A stretch of DNA of 64,000 bases from assembly GCF_002019645.1 (NCBI RefSeq), contig NZ_KV917374.1, positions 709,452 through 773,451 on the forward strand. The letters are read 5' to 3'. The notes below the pieces were generated by a model. It was given only the letters and a program-made list of their open reading frames with translations, searched no databases and had not been told where the DNA came from. The DNA is from Litchfieldia alkalitelluris. Lineage in GTDB: Bacteria; Bacillota; Bacilli; Bacillales; Bacillaceae_L. The translations under genes and the position numbers were made by a program. Below, piece by piece: positions 16,013 through 25,074 of the stretch. Numbering within the stretch: the first letter of the stretch is position 1; every line of letters starts with the position of its first letter.

Positions 16013-16897
16013 GTGAAGAAAGTTAGAAAAGCGATTATTCCAGCGGCGGGACTTGGAACTAGATTTTTACCAGCAACAAAAGCAATGCCAAAAGAAATGC
16101 TACCAATTGTTGACAAACCAACGATTCAATACATAGTAGAAGAAGCAATTCAATCAGGAATTGAAGATATTATTATCGTAACTGGTAAAGGTAAACGTGC
16201 GATTGAGGATCACTTTGATCACTCATTTGAGTTAGAAGAAAACTTAATTGCAAAAGAAAAGTTCGAATTACTTGAGAAAGTACGTAGCTCTGCAAATGTA
16301 GACATCCACTACATCCGTCAAAAAGAGCCAAAAGGACTTGGACATGCGATATGGTGTGCTCGTAACTTTATTGGTGATGAACCATTTGCTGTATTACTAG
16401 GTGATGATATTGTACAAAATGATATACCTGGGTTAAAACAACTGATTGATGAATATGAAGCAACTCGTTCTTCTGTTATCGGAGTAAAAACAGTACCAGA
16501 TAATGAAACACACCGATATGGCATAATTGACCCTTCCACTCAAGAAGGACGTCGTTATCAAGTAAATCAATTCGTCGAAAAGCCAGCACCAGGAACTGCA
16601 CCTTCAAACTTAGCGATTATGGGCAGATATGTTCTAACACCTGAAATTTTCATGTTCCTTGAAAGACAACAAACAGGTGCAGGTGGGGAAATTCAATTAA
16701 CAGATGCAATTGAAAAGTTAAATGGAATTCAACGTGTATTTGCTTATGACTTTGAAGGTAAACGTTTTGATGTTGGTGAGAAATTAGGGTTTATTACAAC
16801 AACGATTGAAATGGCATTGACTCATGAGGATTTAAAAATGGACTTGTTGAAGTTTATGGAAGATATTTTGGTTGAACATAAAAAAGAAAATAAATAG
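16013..16897 (+). CDS. galU: UTP-glucose-1-phosphate uridylyltransferase
   Basis: 294 residues from GTG 16013 behind AAAAGGGGGAC. It makes UDP-glucose from UTP and glucose-1-phosphate in the cytoplasm. The N-terminal nucleotide-binding loop [20 protein letters not shown], the [19 protein letters not shown] segment, LLGDDI (metal/nucleotide Asp) and FVEKPAPG identify the GalU/GtaB family, and the length is usual. It stands first in the polysaccharide locus but ends in its own terminator, so it is probably a separate unit. UDP-glucose would feed the galE-type and other steps downstream. Confidence 0.95.
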   Translation: MKKVRKAIIPAAGLGTRFLPATKAMPKEMLPIVDKPTIQYIVEEAIQSGIEDIIIVTGKGKRAIEDHFDHSFELEENLIAKEKFELLEKVRSSANVDIHYIRQKEPKGLGHAIWCARNFIGDEPFAVLLGDDIVQNDIPGLKQLIDEYEATRSSVIGVKTVPDNETHRYGIIDPSTQEGRRYQVNQFVEKPAPGTAPSNLAIMGRYVLTPEIFMFLERQQTGAGGEIQLTDAIEKLNGIQRVFAYDFEGKRFDVGEKLGFITTTIEMALTHEDLKMDLLKFMEDILVEHKKENK

Positions 16898-16905
16898 TTG
16901 AAAAT

Positions 16906-16934
16906 AAAAGCACATCCATTGGGTGTGCTTTTTG
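16906..16934 (+). terminator. Terminator of galU
   Basis: AAAGCACA and TGTGCTTT pair around CCATTGGG-type loop sequence, followed by a T run. Confidence 0.85.
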
Positions 16935-17124
16935 CTAATGGGCATTTTGGACTATTTGAAAATTATTCATAGATTGGGTGTTTAATAATGTAAACGTAAA
17001 CATAGTTGTTATATAAGCTTTTGTTATTTTGATATATAATTTATTTTTGCAGAAATTGTAAAAAGGAACAAAAAGGAATCAGAGAAATTAGCGATTTTTG
17101 TAGATATATAGGAGACTATTGCTA

Positions 17125-17130
17125 TATAAT
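17125..17130 (+). promoter_or_regulatory. Possible -10 box for the polysaccharide operon
   Basis: TATAAT lies at 17125-17130 inside ATTGC-N-GAGCAAT, a small inverted repeat, 58 bases before the first gene. No good -35 hexamer is seen at 17 bases, so an activator or an alternative spacing may be needed. Weak evidence. Confidence 0.35.
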
Positions 17131-17187
17131 GAGCAATGTAATTAATTAGGATATTAACAATTTATAATATATCTAACGGAGGTCAAC

Positions 17188-17931
17188 ATGGAAGAAACAA
17201 TTAGCTTAAAGGAATTATATCAGACGTTACGTAAGCGTCTATGGATGATTGCTCTAATAACGGTTATTGCTACAACGGTAAGTGGTGTTGTTAGCTACCT
17301 ATTTCTAACGCCAATTTATCAATCTACGACACAAATTCTTGTAAATCAGAAAACTTCTGATCAACCAATTTACAATTCAAGTGATATTAGAACAAATATA
17401 GAATTAATTAATACTTATAATGTCATAATCAAAAAGCCAGTTATTCTAGATAAAGTGAAAAAGGAACTTAACCTTGAAAGCTCTGTTGAACAGTTAAGTA
17501 ATCAAATTACAGTTGCTGCTGAAGGCAACTCACAAGTTGTTAATATTACAGTACAAGATGAAGATGCTGAAACAGCTAAAGAAATCGCAAATACAATTGC
17601 AGTTGTATTTCAAAAAGAAATTGTAAACTTAATGAGTGTTGATAATGTTAGTATTCTACCGGCTTCAGAGTTTGAGGTTAGTCCTTCACCGGTTAAACCA
17701 CAACCACTGTTAAATATGGCGATCGCCTTAGTTGTTGGTTTAATGATTGGAGTTGGGTTAGCGTTTCTTCTAGAATTCTTAGATAATACGATTAAATCAG
17801 AACAAGATATCGAAAAGGTACTAGGACTTCCAGTATTAGGTGCAATTACAGAAATTGACCTCGCAGCAGAAGGGTTAGACCGTAATTCGACAAATACTCG
17901 CACAGTAAGAGGTGAATCAGTTGGCTCGTAA
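17188..17931 (+). CDS. Wzz/YveK-type chain-length regulator and BY-kinase modulator
   Basis: 247 residues, ATG 17188 after ACGGAGGT. Two membrane helices (about residues 20-40 and 173-195) enclose an extracytoplasmic Wzz domain, with the proline-rich SPSPVKPQP motif just before the second helix. In Gram-positives this protein (EpsA/CapA/YwqC type) is the activating partner of the tyrosine kinase encoded next, and the two set polymer length with the Wzy system. The gene overlaps or abuts the kinase gene, as expected for a pair. Confidence 0.92.
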   Translation: MEETISLKELYQTLRKRLWMIALITVIATTVSGVVSYLFLTPIYQSTTQILVNQKTSDQPIYNSSDIRTNIELINTYNVIIKKPVILDKVKKELNLESSVEQLSNQITVAAEGNSQVVNITVQDEDAETAKEIANTIAVVFQKEIVNLMSVDNVSILPASEFEVSPSPVKPQPLLNMAIALVVGLMIGVGLAFLLEFLDNTIKSEQDIEKVLGLPVLGAITEIDLAAEGLDRNSTNTRTVRGESVGS

Positions 17932-18625
17932 AAACATACGTAAAACACAACTTGGATCTCAAAATCGTAGTTTAATTTCATTGAAAAACCCTAAATCACC
18001 TATCTCAGAACAATATAGAACAATTCGTACGAATATACAGTTTTCCACGGTTGATGCTGAATTAAAAACAATAATGGTAACTTCTTCAGGTCCTGGAGAG
18101 GGAAAGTCAACGACAACGAATAATTTAGCTATTGTTTTTGCTCAACAGGGAAAAAAGGTATTACTAATTGATGCGGACTTAAGAAAACCAACAGCTCATT
18201 TTTCGTTTCGACAGGACAATAGTATTGGGTTATCAAATGTCCTCACAAGGCAAACAACATTTGACCAAGCTATTAGAGAAACAGAACAGCCTAACTTATT
18301 CTTATTAACAAGTGGTCCGATTCCTCCAAATCCAGCGGAATTATTAGGTTCAAGAATGATGGATAATTTACTAAAAGAGTTAGCAGGTCTATTTGATATG
18401 ATCATTTTTGATACACCACCAGTCCTAGCTGTTACAGATGCTCAGGTATTGGCTAATAAGTGCGATGGTGTTGTACTTGTGGCAAGCAGTGGGAGAACAG
18501 AAAATGAAGCGGCATTAAAAGCGAAGGAATCCATTGTAAGTGCTAAAGGTAAGATTATTGGAGTAGTACTAAATAATAAAAAGCAAAAAGATAGCCAATA
18601 TTATTATTACTACGGAAGAAATTAA
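17921..18625 (+). CDS. Bacterial tyrosine kinase (EpsB/CapB/YwqD type)
   Basis: 234 residues from TTG 17921, chosen because AGAGGTGA at 17908-17915 is correctly spaced; a GTG at 17912 lies within that site. The start lies within the modulator gene, an 11-base overlap. Walker A SGPGEGKST, Walker A' LLIDADLRKP and Walker B IIFDTPP define a BY-kinase, and the tail QYYYYYGRN is the autophosphorylated Tyr cluster. It acts at the inner membrane with the Wzz-type partner. No tyrosine phosphatase gene of the CapC/YwqE or EpsE kind is seen next to it, which is a gap compared with many Bacillus loci. Confidence 0.93.
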   Translation: MARKNIRKTQLGSQNRSLISLKNPKSPISEQYRTIRTNIQFSTVDAELKTIMVTSSGPGEGKSTTTNNLAIVFAQQGKKVLLIDADLRKPTAHFSFRQDNSIGLSNVLTRQTTFDQAIRETEQPNLFLLTSGPIPPNPAELLGSRMMDNLLKELAGLFDMIIFDTPPVLAVTDAQVLANKCDGVVLVASSGRTENEAALKAKESIVSAKGKIIGVVLNNKKQKDSQYYYYYGRN

Positions 18626-19085
18626 CAAACAGTTATTACCAAATAATAGTTCTTTTGTAATAAAAAAGTCATGATTCGACAAAATACACCCGTTTCATGA
18701 CTTTAATACCTATGTTAATATGACATATGAGATGAATTTACGACAGAAATAGACAAAAGATAGTTAAAAATTGCTTAAGTGTATTAATATTCTAGTATAG
18801 TCACTTTTTATGTTGTGCGGTGTAATAATAGAACGAATCACCTTGATCTCATAAATATAAGTGCGTTTTTGTAAGTAATTCCTTGTATACCCATAAGTAT
18901 TCACTGAAAACCTCAATATTTCTAGCGATATCTTAAAACATACAACCCTCTAACTTCAGATAATGATCTCTGGAATTCACTATATAATAATTTATTTAGA
19001 AGAATTTTTAATTTTAAATATTAAATCCTTGTTTCATAGCTTAGTATATTTGGACAATAAGAAAATATTGAGGATGTGAACAGTA
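18626..19085. other. AT-rich non-coding spacer after the kinase gene, with one hairpin
   Basis: 460 bases without a convincing gene. AAAGTCATGA (18665) and TCATGACTTT (ending 18704) form a perfect ten-pair hairpin with a 20-base loop, a possible terminator or attenuator without a strong T run. Nothing else was recognised. Confidence 0.5.
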
Positions 19086-19232
19086 ATGAAAGACTTTAAT
19101 AAATTACCTAAGTCTATAAAGAAGACAATTAGATATATAAAACAAGATGCAACGATTGAACAAATAAGAGATATAGAAAAAGTTCTAAAATTTACAATTA
19201 CCAATCGATTAGAAGAGATAAAGAGAACTTAA
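19086..19232 (+). CDS. Small basic helical protein, 48 residues
   Basis: ATG 19086 lies 8-10 bases after GAGGATGTG and the frame ends at TAA 19230-19232. MKDFNKLPKSIKKTIRYIKQ continues with DATIEQIRDIEKVLKF and ends NRLEEIKRT: all helix-forming, highly charged, no membrane segment. The pattern of two short amphipathic helices resembles small dimerising regulators, but I do not recognise the family. It sits between the kinase and dehydratase genes in the same direction, so it may be part of the operon. Confidence 0.55.
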   Translation: MKDFNKLPKSIKKTIRYIKQDATIEQIRDIEKVLKFTITNRLEEIKRT

Positions 19233-19328
19233 GATATCTTGATTGATAGAGTTTCTAATTATGGTGTTTTATAAAAGACAATATAATTAGAATCTTTAAC
19301 TGTAATTTTGAAAGGGAGATTAATAAAA

Positions 19329-21152
19329 ATGACTTATAAAAAAAGGCTCGGATTTTTAATGTTAGTTGACTCCATTATTGTTTTGTCTGCAATTTATATT
19401 GGATATTTTATGTTTGAACCTTACTTAAGTATTTATACTTATCCCTTTTTGTTAATAAGTTCTATTAATTTATTAATTTTCCATCACATATTTGCTGCTA
19501 TCTACCATTTGTATAAAAAGGCTTGGGAATATGCTAGTGTAGGCGAGCTTGTTGGGATATTTAAGTCAGTTACGTTTTCGATAGCTGTTGTGGCAGTGAT
19601 TCAATTTGTTATTTTTGACCACATTTACCTAAGAGTTTTAGCTGTAACGTGGATGCTTCATATTCTATTAATTGGTGGATCACGCTTTTCGTGGAGAATT
19701 GTACGTGACCAATTTAAAAAAGATACTAAAGTGAAAAAACGAGCGCTAATTATTGGGGCTGGATCTGCAGGGACGATGGTCGTGAGACAACTAATGAATC
19801 AAGATGCCGAGTTATTACCAGTAGGTTTTATTGATGATGATATAAAGAAGCAAAATTTAGATATATTCGGAATACCAGTACTAGGTGGAACTGAGAAAAT
19901 AGAACAGGTTGTAAAAGAACTTGAAGTAGAACAGATTATTATTTCTATCCCATCCCTTAGTAAAAAAGAATTAAATGCCATCTATTCGGAATGCAGTAAA
20001 ACAAACGCAAAAACACATATCATGCCAATGTTAGAGGATTTGATGCTTGGAAAAGTGTCAGTTAATCATCTAAGAGAGGTACAGGTTGAAGATTTATTAG
20101 GTCGAGAACCAGTAGAATTAGATATGAAAAGCATTTCAGAGAAAATCACAGATAAGGTTGTCTTAGTTACAGGTGCTGGCGGGTCGATTGGTTCAGAGAT
20201 TTGTAGACAAATAGCTTCTTTTAAACCCAAAACCCTACTATTGTTAGGTCATGGTGAAAATAGTATCTATTTAATCGATATGGAGCTGCGTAATAAATAC
20301 AAGGATACGTTAACCATTGTTCCAATTATTGCTGATGTCCAAGATCGTAAGAGAATTTTCGAAGTAGTAGAAACCTATAATCCAGATGTGATATATCATG
20401 CGGCAGCACATAAGCATGTACCTTTAATGGAGTATAATCCAAAAGAAGCTGTGAAAAACAATATCATTGGGACGCGAAATGTGGCAGAAGCTGCGGACGC
20501 ATATGGTGTGTATTCATTTGTATTAGTATCAACAGACAAAGCTGTGAATCCACCGAATATAATGGGTGCAACAAAGCGTTTTGCTGAGATGGTTATTCAA
20601 TCATTAGCAACTAGAAGTAACACGAAGTTTGTAGCAGTTAGGTTTGGTAATGTATTAGGAAGTCGTGGAAGTGTAATACCTCTGTTTAAAAAACAAATTC
20701 AAGCTGGTGGACCTGTAACAGTTACTCACGCTGACATGACAAGATACTTCATGACGATTCCAGAGGCTTCAAGATTGGTAATTCAAGCTGGATCTCTTGC
20801 GAGAGGTGGAGAGATTTTTGTCTTAGATATGGGTGAGCCTGTGAAGATTGTTGATTTGGCGAAGAATTTAATTAAGCTATCAGGATTTTCAATTGATGAG
20901 ATTGGTATTCATTATTCAGGGATTCGTCCTGGGGAAAAGATGTATGAAGAGTTATTAAATGAAGATGAGATACACCATAAGCAAGTGTTTCCTAAGATAC
21001 ATATTGGGAAAGCGACCGTTATGGAGTATAAGGTGCTAGAGGATTTAATTGATCAATATGAGGGTATGAATTTGGAAGATTTAAAAGAGTATTTGTTGTC
21101 ATATGCGAATAAGAAGGTAGAAAAAGAAGAGGTTGAGAAGGTACTAGCTTAG
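19329..21152 (+). CDS. Membrane-bound nucleotide-sugar 4,6-dehydratase (EpsC/CapD/PglF type)
   Basis: 607 residues from ATG 19329 (AAGGGAGA about 10 bases upstream; an in-frame TTG at 19308 precedes that site). Four N-terminal membrane helices occupy about residues 5-110. A CoA-binding-like Rossmann unit follows (RALIIGAGSAGTMVVRQL), then an SDR domain with VVLVTGAGGSIGSEICRQI, HAAAHKHVPLME and STDKAVNPPNIMGATK. The SxxxMxxxK triad with Met in place of Tyr is normal for large WbpM/PglF-type dehydratases. It should convert UDP-GlcNAc to the 4-keto-6-deoxy sugar, the entry to QuiNAc, bacillosamine or related sugars. Confidence 0.92.
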   Translation: MTYKKRLGFLMLVDSIIVLSAIYIGYFMFEPYLSIYTYPFLLISSINLLIFHHIFAAIYHLYKKAWEYASVGELVGIFKSVTFSIAVVAVIQFVIFDHIYLRVLAVTWMLHILLIGGSRFSWRIVRDQFKKDTKVKKRALIIGAGSAGTMVVRQLMNQDAELLPVGFIDDDIKKQNLDIFGIPVLGGTEKIEQVVKELEVEQIIISIPSLSKKELNAIYSECSKTNAKTHIMPMLEDLMLGKVSVNHLREVQVEDLLGREPVELDMKSISEKITDKVVLVTGAGGSIGSEICRQIASFKPKTLLLLGHGENSIYLIDMELRNKYKDTLTIVPIIADVQDRKRIFEVVETYNPDVIYHAAAHKHVPLMEYNPKEAVKNNIIGTRNVAEAADAYGVYSFVLVSTDKAVNPPNIMGATKRFAEMVIQSLATRSNTKFVAVRFGNVLGSRGSVIPLFKKQIQAGGPVTVTHADMTRYFMTIPEASRLVIQAGSLARGGEIFVLDMGEPVKIVDLAKNLIKLSGFSIDEIGIHYSGIRPGEKMYEELLNEDEIHHKQVFPKIHIGKATVMEYKVLEDLIDQYEGMNLEDLKEYLLSYANKKVEKEEVEKVLA

Positions 21153-21967
21153 ATGTAAATACTTTTTAAAATGCAGGCCGCTTACGATATGTGGTCTGCG
21201 AATTATAGGCATATAATAGATGGATTTTTAGGTGATGTCTCCTTACCTTTATCGATGGAGGCACTCGACTATGCTGTGGGAGGAATCCTTAGACACGTTG
21301 GTTGTCGGAAGTGTGGTGTGAGGGTGGGTTGGATGCCCGATTAATATATTTGAATTAAGGATTTAACTGAAGTAATAGTTAAAATATAGTTTGGAGGTAA
21401 AGTGACTATGTAGCCTACAAACGAGTGGATTGTGTCGTTATGCGGAATTCAGAATGGCGTATAGATTAACTCGATTTATAGTATGTCAAAACCCTTAAAA
21501 TCAATAAAAATCACAATATATGGAATTTATCTATTGTGCATACTGGTCTTGGGGTTACTATGGTGTAGTTAAAATAGATAAAAAACAGTCATTTGTGAAT
21601 ATATGGATTGGGAGAACGTTGATTTAGTAGGCTTTTTAAGTGGGGATTTTTCCGGAAATAGATTGAACAAATTCAAGGAACTGACTATCGTAATCAGATA
21701 AGATGCTGGAAACCTTGAGGTATAAGGGTTTGAGGCGGTTTTTGTGAGAATTATAGATTAATTGAATGGTTTATATAATAGGAAGAAACTAGGTTTATAG
21801 TGCTAAAACAGTAAATCTCTAATTCGTATTTGGGTGTAGATTGAATAGATATTACGAGGTGTTTATTAGAAGTAGATTTAATTTAGTGATTTAGAAGTTA
21901 GTTGGAAAAAGGAGAATTCCAATTAAGTCCTAATTTACTAAATAACTTTTCAAGGAGTGTTACAGGC
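21153..21967. ncRNA. Long untranslated, locally GC-rich segment; candidate structured leader/antitermination RNA
   Basis: 815 bases between two operon genes without a supported reading frame. Near the 5' end, GCAGGCC (21173) pairs with GGTCTGC (21199). TGTCTCC pairs with GGAGGCA in the block at about 21227-21265, and GACA/TGTC and GGG/CCC stems follow to about 21345. The block has many more G residues than the flanking DNA. Bacillus eps operons carry the EAR antitermination RNA near epsC; I cannot recall its consensus well enough to assert a match. A GGAGGTAAA followed by GTG ACT ATG TAG near 21390 is only a four-codon frame. Confidence 0.3.
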
Positions 21968-22597
21968 ATGTATATGAAGATTAAAAGAATGATAGATATA
22001 ATTCTTTCTTTAATTGGACTTATAGTATTATCACCGATTTATTTAATTTTAATAATTGCTATTAAGATCGAATCAAGAGGACCGGTTCTTTTTAAGCAAA
22101 AGCGTGTTGGAATAAACAAAACGCATTTTAATATATTGAAGTTCAGAACTATGCGGATAGATACGCCTAAGGACACTCCAACTCATTTATTAGAGAACCC
22201 TGATCAATACATTACTAAAATGGGGAAGTTTTTAAGAAAGACTTCTCTTGATGAGTTACCGCAGATTTGGAATATCTTTGTTGGTCAGATGAGTATTATT
22301 GGGCCAAGGCCAGCATTATGGAATCAATATGACTTGATAGAAGAACGAGATAAGTATGGTGCTAATGATGTTCCACCAGGGCTTACTGGTTGGGCTCAGA
22401 TTAATGGTAGGGATGAGCTTCCTATAGAAATAAAGGCAAAGTTAGATGGGGAATATGTTGAACAACTTAGTTTGTTGATGGATATCAAATGCTTTTTCTT
22501 AACTATAGTTAGTGTTCTTAGAAGTGATGGGGTTATAGAAGGTGGAACAGGGAATCAAGATAACTTTAATGTTAAAACTAAACTCAAAGACCGTTAG
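21968..22597 (+). CDS. Undecaprenyl-phosphate sugar-1-phosphate transferase (EpsL/WcaJ C-domain type)
   Basis: 209 residues from ATG 21968 with AAGGAGTG upstream; a longer frame from 21902 lacks a site. One N-terminal membrane helix (MIDIILSLIGLIVLSPIYL) is followed by the bacterial sugar transferase domain: FKQKRVGINKTHFNILKFR, LRKTSLDELPQIWNI, GPRPAL and PPGLTGWAQINGRDEL. It starts the repeat unit by moving a sugar-1-phosphate onto the lipid carrier. The dehydratase upstream suggests a UDP-HexNAc-derived sugar; short single-domain forms like this are common in Firmicutes. Confidence 0.92.
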   Translation: MYMKIKRMIDIILSLIGLIVLSPIYLILIIAIKIESRGPVLFKQKRVGINKTHFNILKFRTMRIDTPKDTPTHLLENPDQYITKMGKFLRKTSLDELPQIWNIFVGQMSIIGPRPALWNQYDLIEERDKYGANDVPPGLTGWAQINGRDELPIEIKAKLDGEYVEQLSLLMDIKCFFLTIVSVLRSDGVIEGGTGNQDNFNVKTKLKDR

Positions 22598-22730
22598 TTA
22601 AATAAATATATATATATAGATAATTTTATCAAAAAAGTAATACTTTGAATATATTTTGTAGATTAAGGTAATTATTTAATCTGAAATAACGCTGAAATTT
22701 ACAAGTACTGTACTTTAAGGAGTTTTTAAC

Positions 22731-23936
22731 ATGAAAATATTATTTATTACGACCGAAGGGTTTGATACTCCTGGTCCAAATAATCAAATGGCTATGGTTA
22801 TGATAAGAGATTTTTTAGACGAAGGATTCGATGTTCATTTAATTCAAAGCCGTAGAAAGAAGATAAATACGGATGTTCCAGATATACTAAAAGGAAAAAA
22901 AGGATTCACATACGATGTTATAGATAGAAAAGTAATAGATAAAACTAACTTTATTAATAGATATATAGACGAAGCAAAGTATGCTCTAACTAGTTTTAAT
23001 AAGTGGAAGAAAGTGAAGGACGCAGATATAGTATTTTTACAATCTTGTCCGACAGTTATATACCAATTACTAATGCTTAAATTATTCAATAACAAACCAA
23101 TTGTTTACAATATATATGATGTATTCCCAGGACACGCATTTGATATTGGTGTAATAAAAAGTAAGCTAATATATAATGTGCTCAAGTTAATTCAAAGATT
23201 CACATATAAGCTTAGTACAATTATTACTGTTCTTTCAGAAGATATGAAAGAAAAAATCATGGAAGAAAATGTGCCTAGAGAAAAAATTAGAGTCGTACCA
23301 GCTTGGTACGATGATAAGGCTGTGAAGGAAGTAGTCTTAAGGGAAAATAAATTTATTAAAAAATATAACATTCCTACTGATAAGTTCCATGTCCAATTTG
23401 CAGGGACTATTGGCTATGTTTTTAATTACAATGCAATTCTAGAAGCTGCCTCTATTTTAAAGGAAGAAGAAGGCATTATATTTCAAATAATAGGTGATGG
23501 TAATGTTAAACAGGAATTTATTGAAAAGGCACGAGAATGTAAGTTAAACAATATAGAGTTTTATCCGTTGCAACCAATAGAAATTGTTCCTGATGTTTAT
23601 AGCGCTTGTTCAATTTGTGTTATCCCGCTTAATAAAGGTGTTATTGGAAATGGAGTTCCAAGTAAAGCTCCTCTTTTAATGGCTTGTCGTCGAGTAATAA
23701 TTAATTCAGTGGAAGAAAACTCTGAGTATTATAAAATGTTTAATAAAAATGATATTGGAATTTCTGTGTCAAATGACAATCACCATGCTTTAGCTAATGC
23801 AATACTTTATCTTTACAATAATCCCGAGAGAATAAGAGAAATGTCAGAGAAAGCAGTGCGCTTTGGGAACGAAAATTATACTAGTACTCATAATACTAAA
23901 AAATTTATAAATATTTTTTATGAATTAATGGAGTGA
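22731..23936 (+). CDS. GT4-family glycosyltransferase (WbuB/CapL-like)
   Basis: 401 residues, ATG 22731 after AAGGAG. GT-B fold: N-terminal KILFITTEGFDTPGPNNQM, acceptor-side segment PIVYNIYDVFPGHAFDIG, and donor-side FAGTIGYVFNYNAI and GNGVPSKAPLLMAC, where the usual ExxxxxxE-type loop is weakly kept. The layout resembles enzymes that add FucNAc in loci carrying capEFG/fnlABC, which also occur downstream here; that specificity is inference. Its stop overlaps the next reading frame, so the two are translationally close. Confidence 0.82.
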   Translation: MKILFITTEGFDTPGPNNQMAMVMIRDFLDEGFDVHLIQSRRKKINTDVPDILKGKKGFTYDVIDRKVIDKTNFINRYIDEAKYALTSFNKWKKVKDADIVFLQSCPTVIYQLLMLKLFNNKPIVYNIYDVFPGHAFDIGVIKSKLIYNVLKLIQRFTYKLSTIITVLSEDMKEKIMEENVPREKIRVVPAWYDDKAVKEVVLRENKFIKKYNIPTDKFHVQFAGTIGYVFNYNAILEAASILKEEEGIIFQIIGDGNVKQEFIEKARECKLNNIEFYPLQPIEIVPDVYSACSICVIPLNKGVIGNGVPSKAPLLMACRRVIINSVEENSEYYKMFNKNDIGISVSNDNHHALANAILYLYNNPERIREMSEKAVRFGNENYTSTHNTKKFINIFYELME

Positions 23937-23944
23937 AAATTAAT

Positions 23945-25048
23945 TTGAAAATATTATTAATTGGTTTTACAAAATTAGCATATATGCCTTATATGAATTT
24001 TTATTTGAGTCAAGTTGCTAATCAAAATAATGATGTTCATTTGCTATATTGGAATCGAGATGAGAAAGAAGAAATTCCTTTATCTTACAACGTGAAATTG
24101 CATGAATTTAAACAATATCAGGAAGACGAAGTTGCCAAGATACGCAAGATCAGAAGTTTTTTAAAATTCAGGAAAAACGCTCTATCACTTTTGCGTAAAG
24201 AGCAATTTGATCTAGTGATTGTAATGCATACTATTCCTGGTGTATTACTTTACGATGTGTTAAAAAAGCATTATTTTAAAAAATATATTTTAGATTATCG
24301 CGATGTTACTTTTGAAGGGATAGGGTTGTATAAAAAAATAATCGATAAATTAGTTCATGGTTCCAGCGCTACCTTCGTTAGTTCTAATGCATTTAGAAGT
24401 ATATTACCTAAAACAGAAAACATTTACACTACCCATAATATTTTATTAGATTCACTAGAACATAGAGACATTCGACGTAATATAGATCGTGATCAAAATC
24501 CAATCCGAATTAGATATTGGGGGTTTATAAGACACGAGTCTATTAACAAGACTCTTATTGAAAGATTAGCTAATGATAATCGCTTTGAACTCCATTTTCA
24601 TGGTAGAGAACAGGAAACAGCAAATAATCTAAAAAATTACTGTATTACACTTAATATAAAAAATGTCTTTTTTCATGGGGCTTATGAACCCAAAGAGAGA
24701 TACCAATTTGGTAGAGAAACAGACTTGTTGCACAACATATATGAAAATGATTCAACAACCACTGCAATGGGCAATAAATTTTATGATGGAGTAACTCTTT
24801 ACATTCCTCAAATATGTAACAAAGGTTCATATATGGGAGAACAAGTATCAGAAAGTAATATAGGGTTAGAATGCGATCTAAATGAACAGAAATTTGCAGA
24901 CAATGTCTATGATTTTTACACTTCAATTAAATGGAAAGAGTTTGAAAGTAACTGCGATAAAAAGTTAAGAGAGATTTTAACTGAGTATGAAACGGCTAAA
25001 GAAGTAGTAAGCAAAATTATAGAGAATGAAAGTATATTAAAATACTAA
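23945..25048 (+). CDS. GT-B-type glycosyltransferase, unassigned family
   Basis: 367 residues from TTG 23945, with GGAG about 11 bases upstream inside the previous gene's last codons; a GTG at 23933 is the alternative. It opens with KILLIGFTKLAYMPYMNFY and has DLVIVMHTIPGVLL, YILDYRDVTFEG and, in the second half, IRYWGFIRHESINKTLIER and HFHGREQE, consistent with two Rossmann domains. No signature lets me assign a donor sugar. It lies 8 bases after the preceding GT4 gene and is part of the repeat-unit assembly operon. Confidence 0.72.
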   Translation: MKILLIGFTKLAYMPYMNFYLSQVANQNNDVHLLYWNRDEKEEIPLSYNVKLHEFKQYQEDEVAKIRKIRSFLKFRKNALSLLRKEQFDLVIVMHTIPGVLLYDVLKKHYFKKYILDYRDVTFEGIGLYKKIIDKLVHGSSATFVSSNAFRSILPKTENIYTTHNILLDSLEHRDIRRNIDRDQNPIRIRYWGFIRHESINKTLIERLANDNRFELHFHGREQETANNLKNYCITLNIKNVFFHGAYEPKERYQFGRETDLLHNIYENDSTTTAMGNKFYDGVTLYIPQICNKGSYMGEQVSESNIGLECDLNEQKFADNVYDFYTSIKWKEFESNCDKKLREILTEYETAKEVVSKIIENESILKY

Positions 25049-25074
25049 TTGGAATTTGATAGGATGGAATCGAA

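Noticed and set aside
19329-21152. Loss of the catalytic Tyr in the membrane dehydratase
   Set aside because: Met at that place (STDKAVNPPNIMGATK) is normal for the WbpM/PglF and FlaA1-related dehydratases, so it is not a defect.
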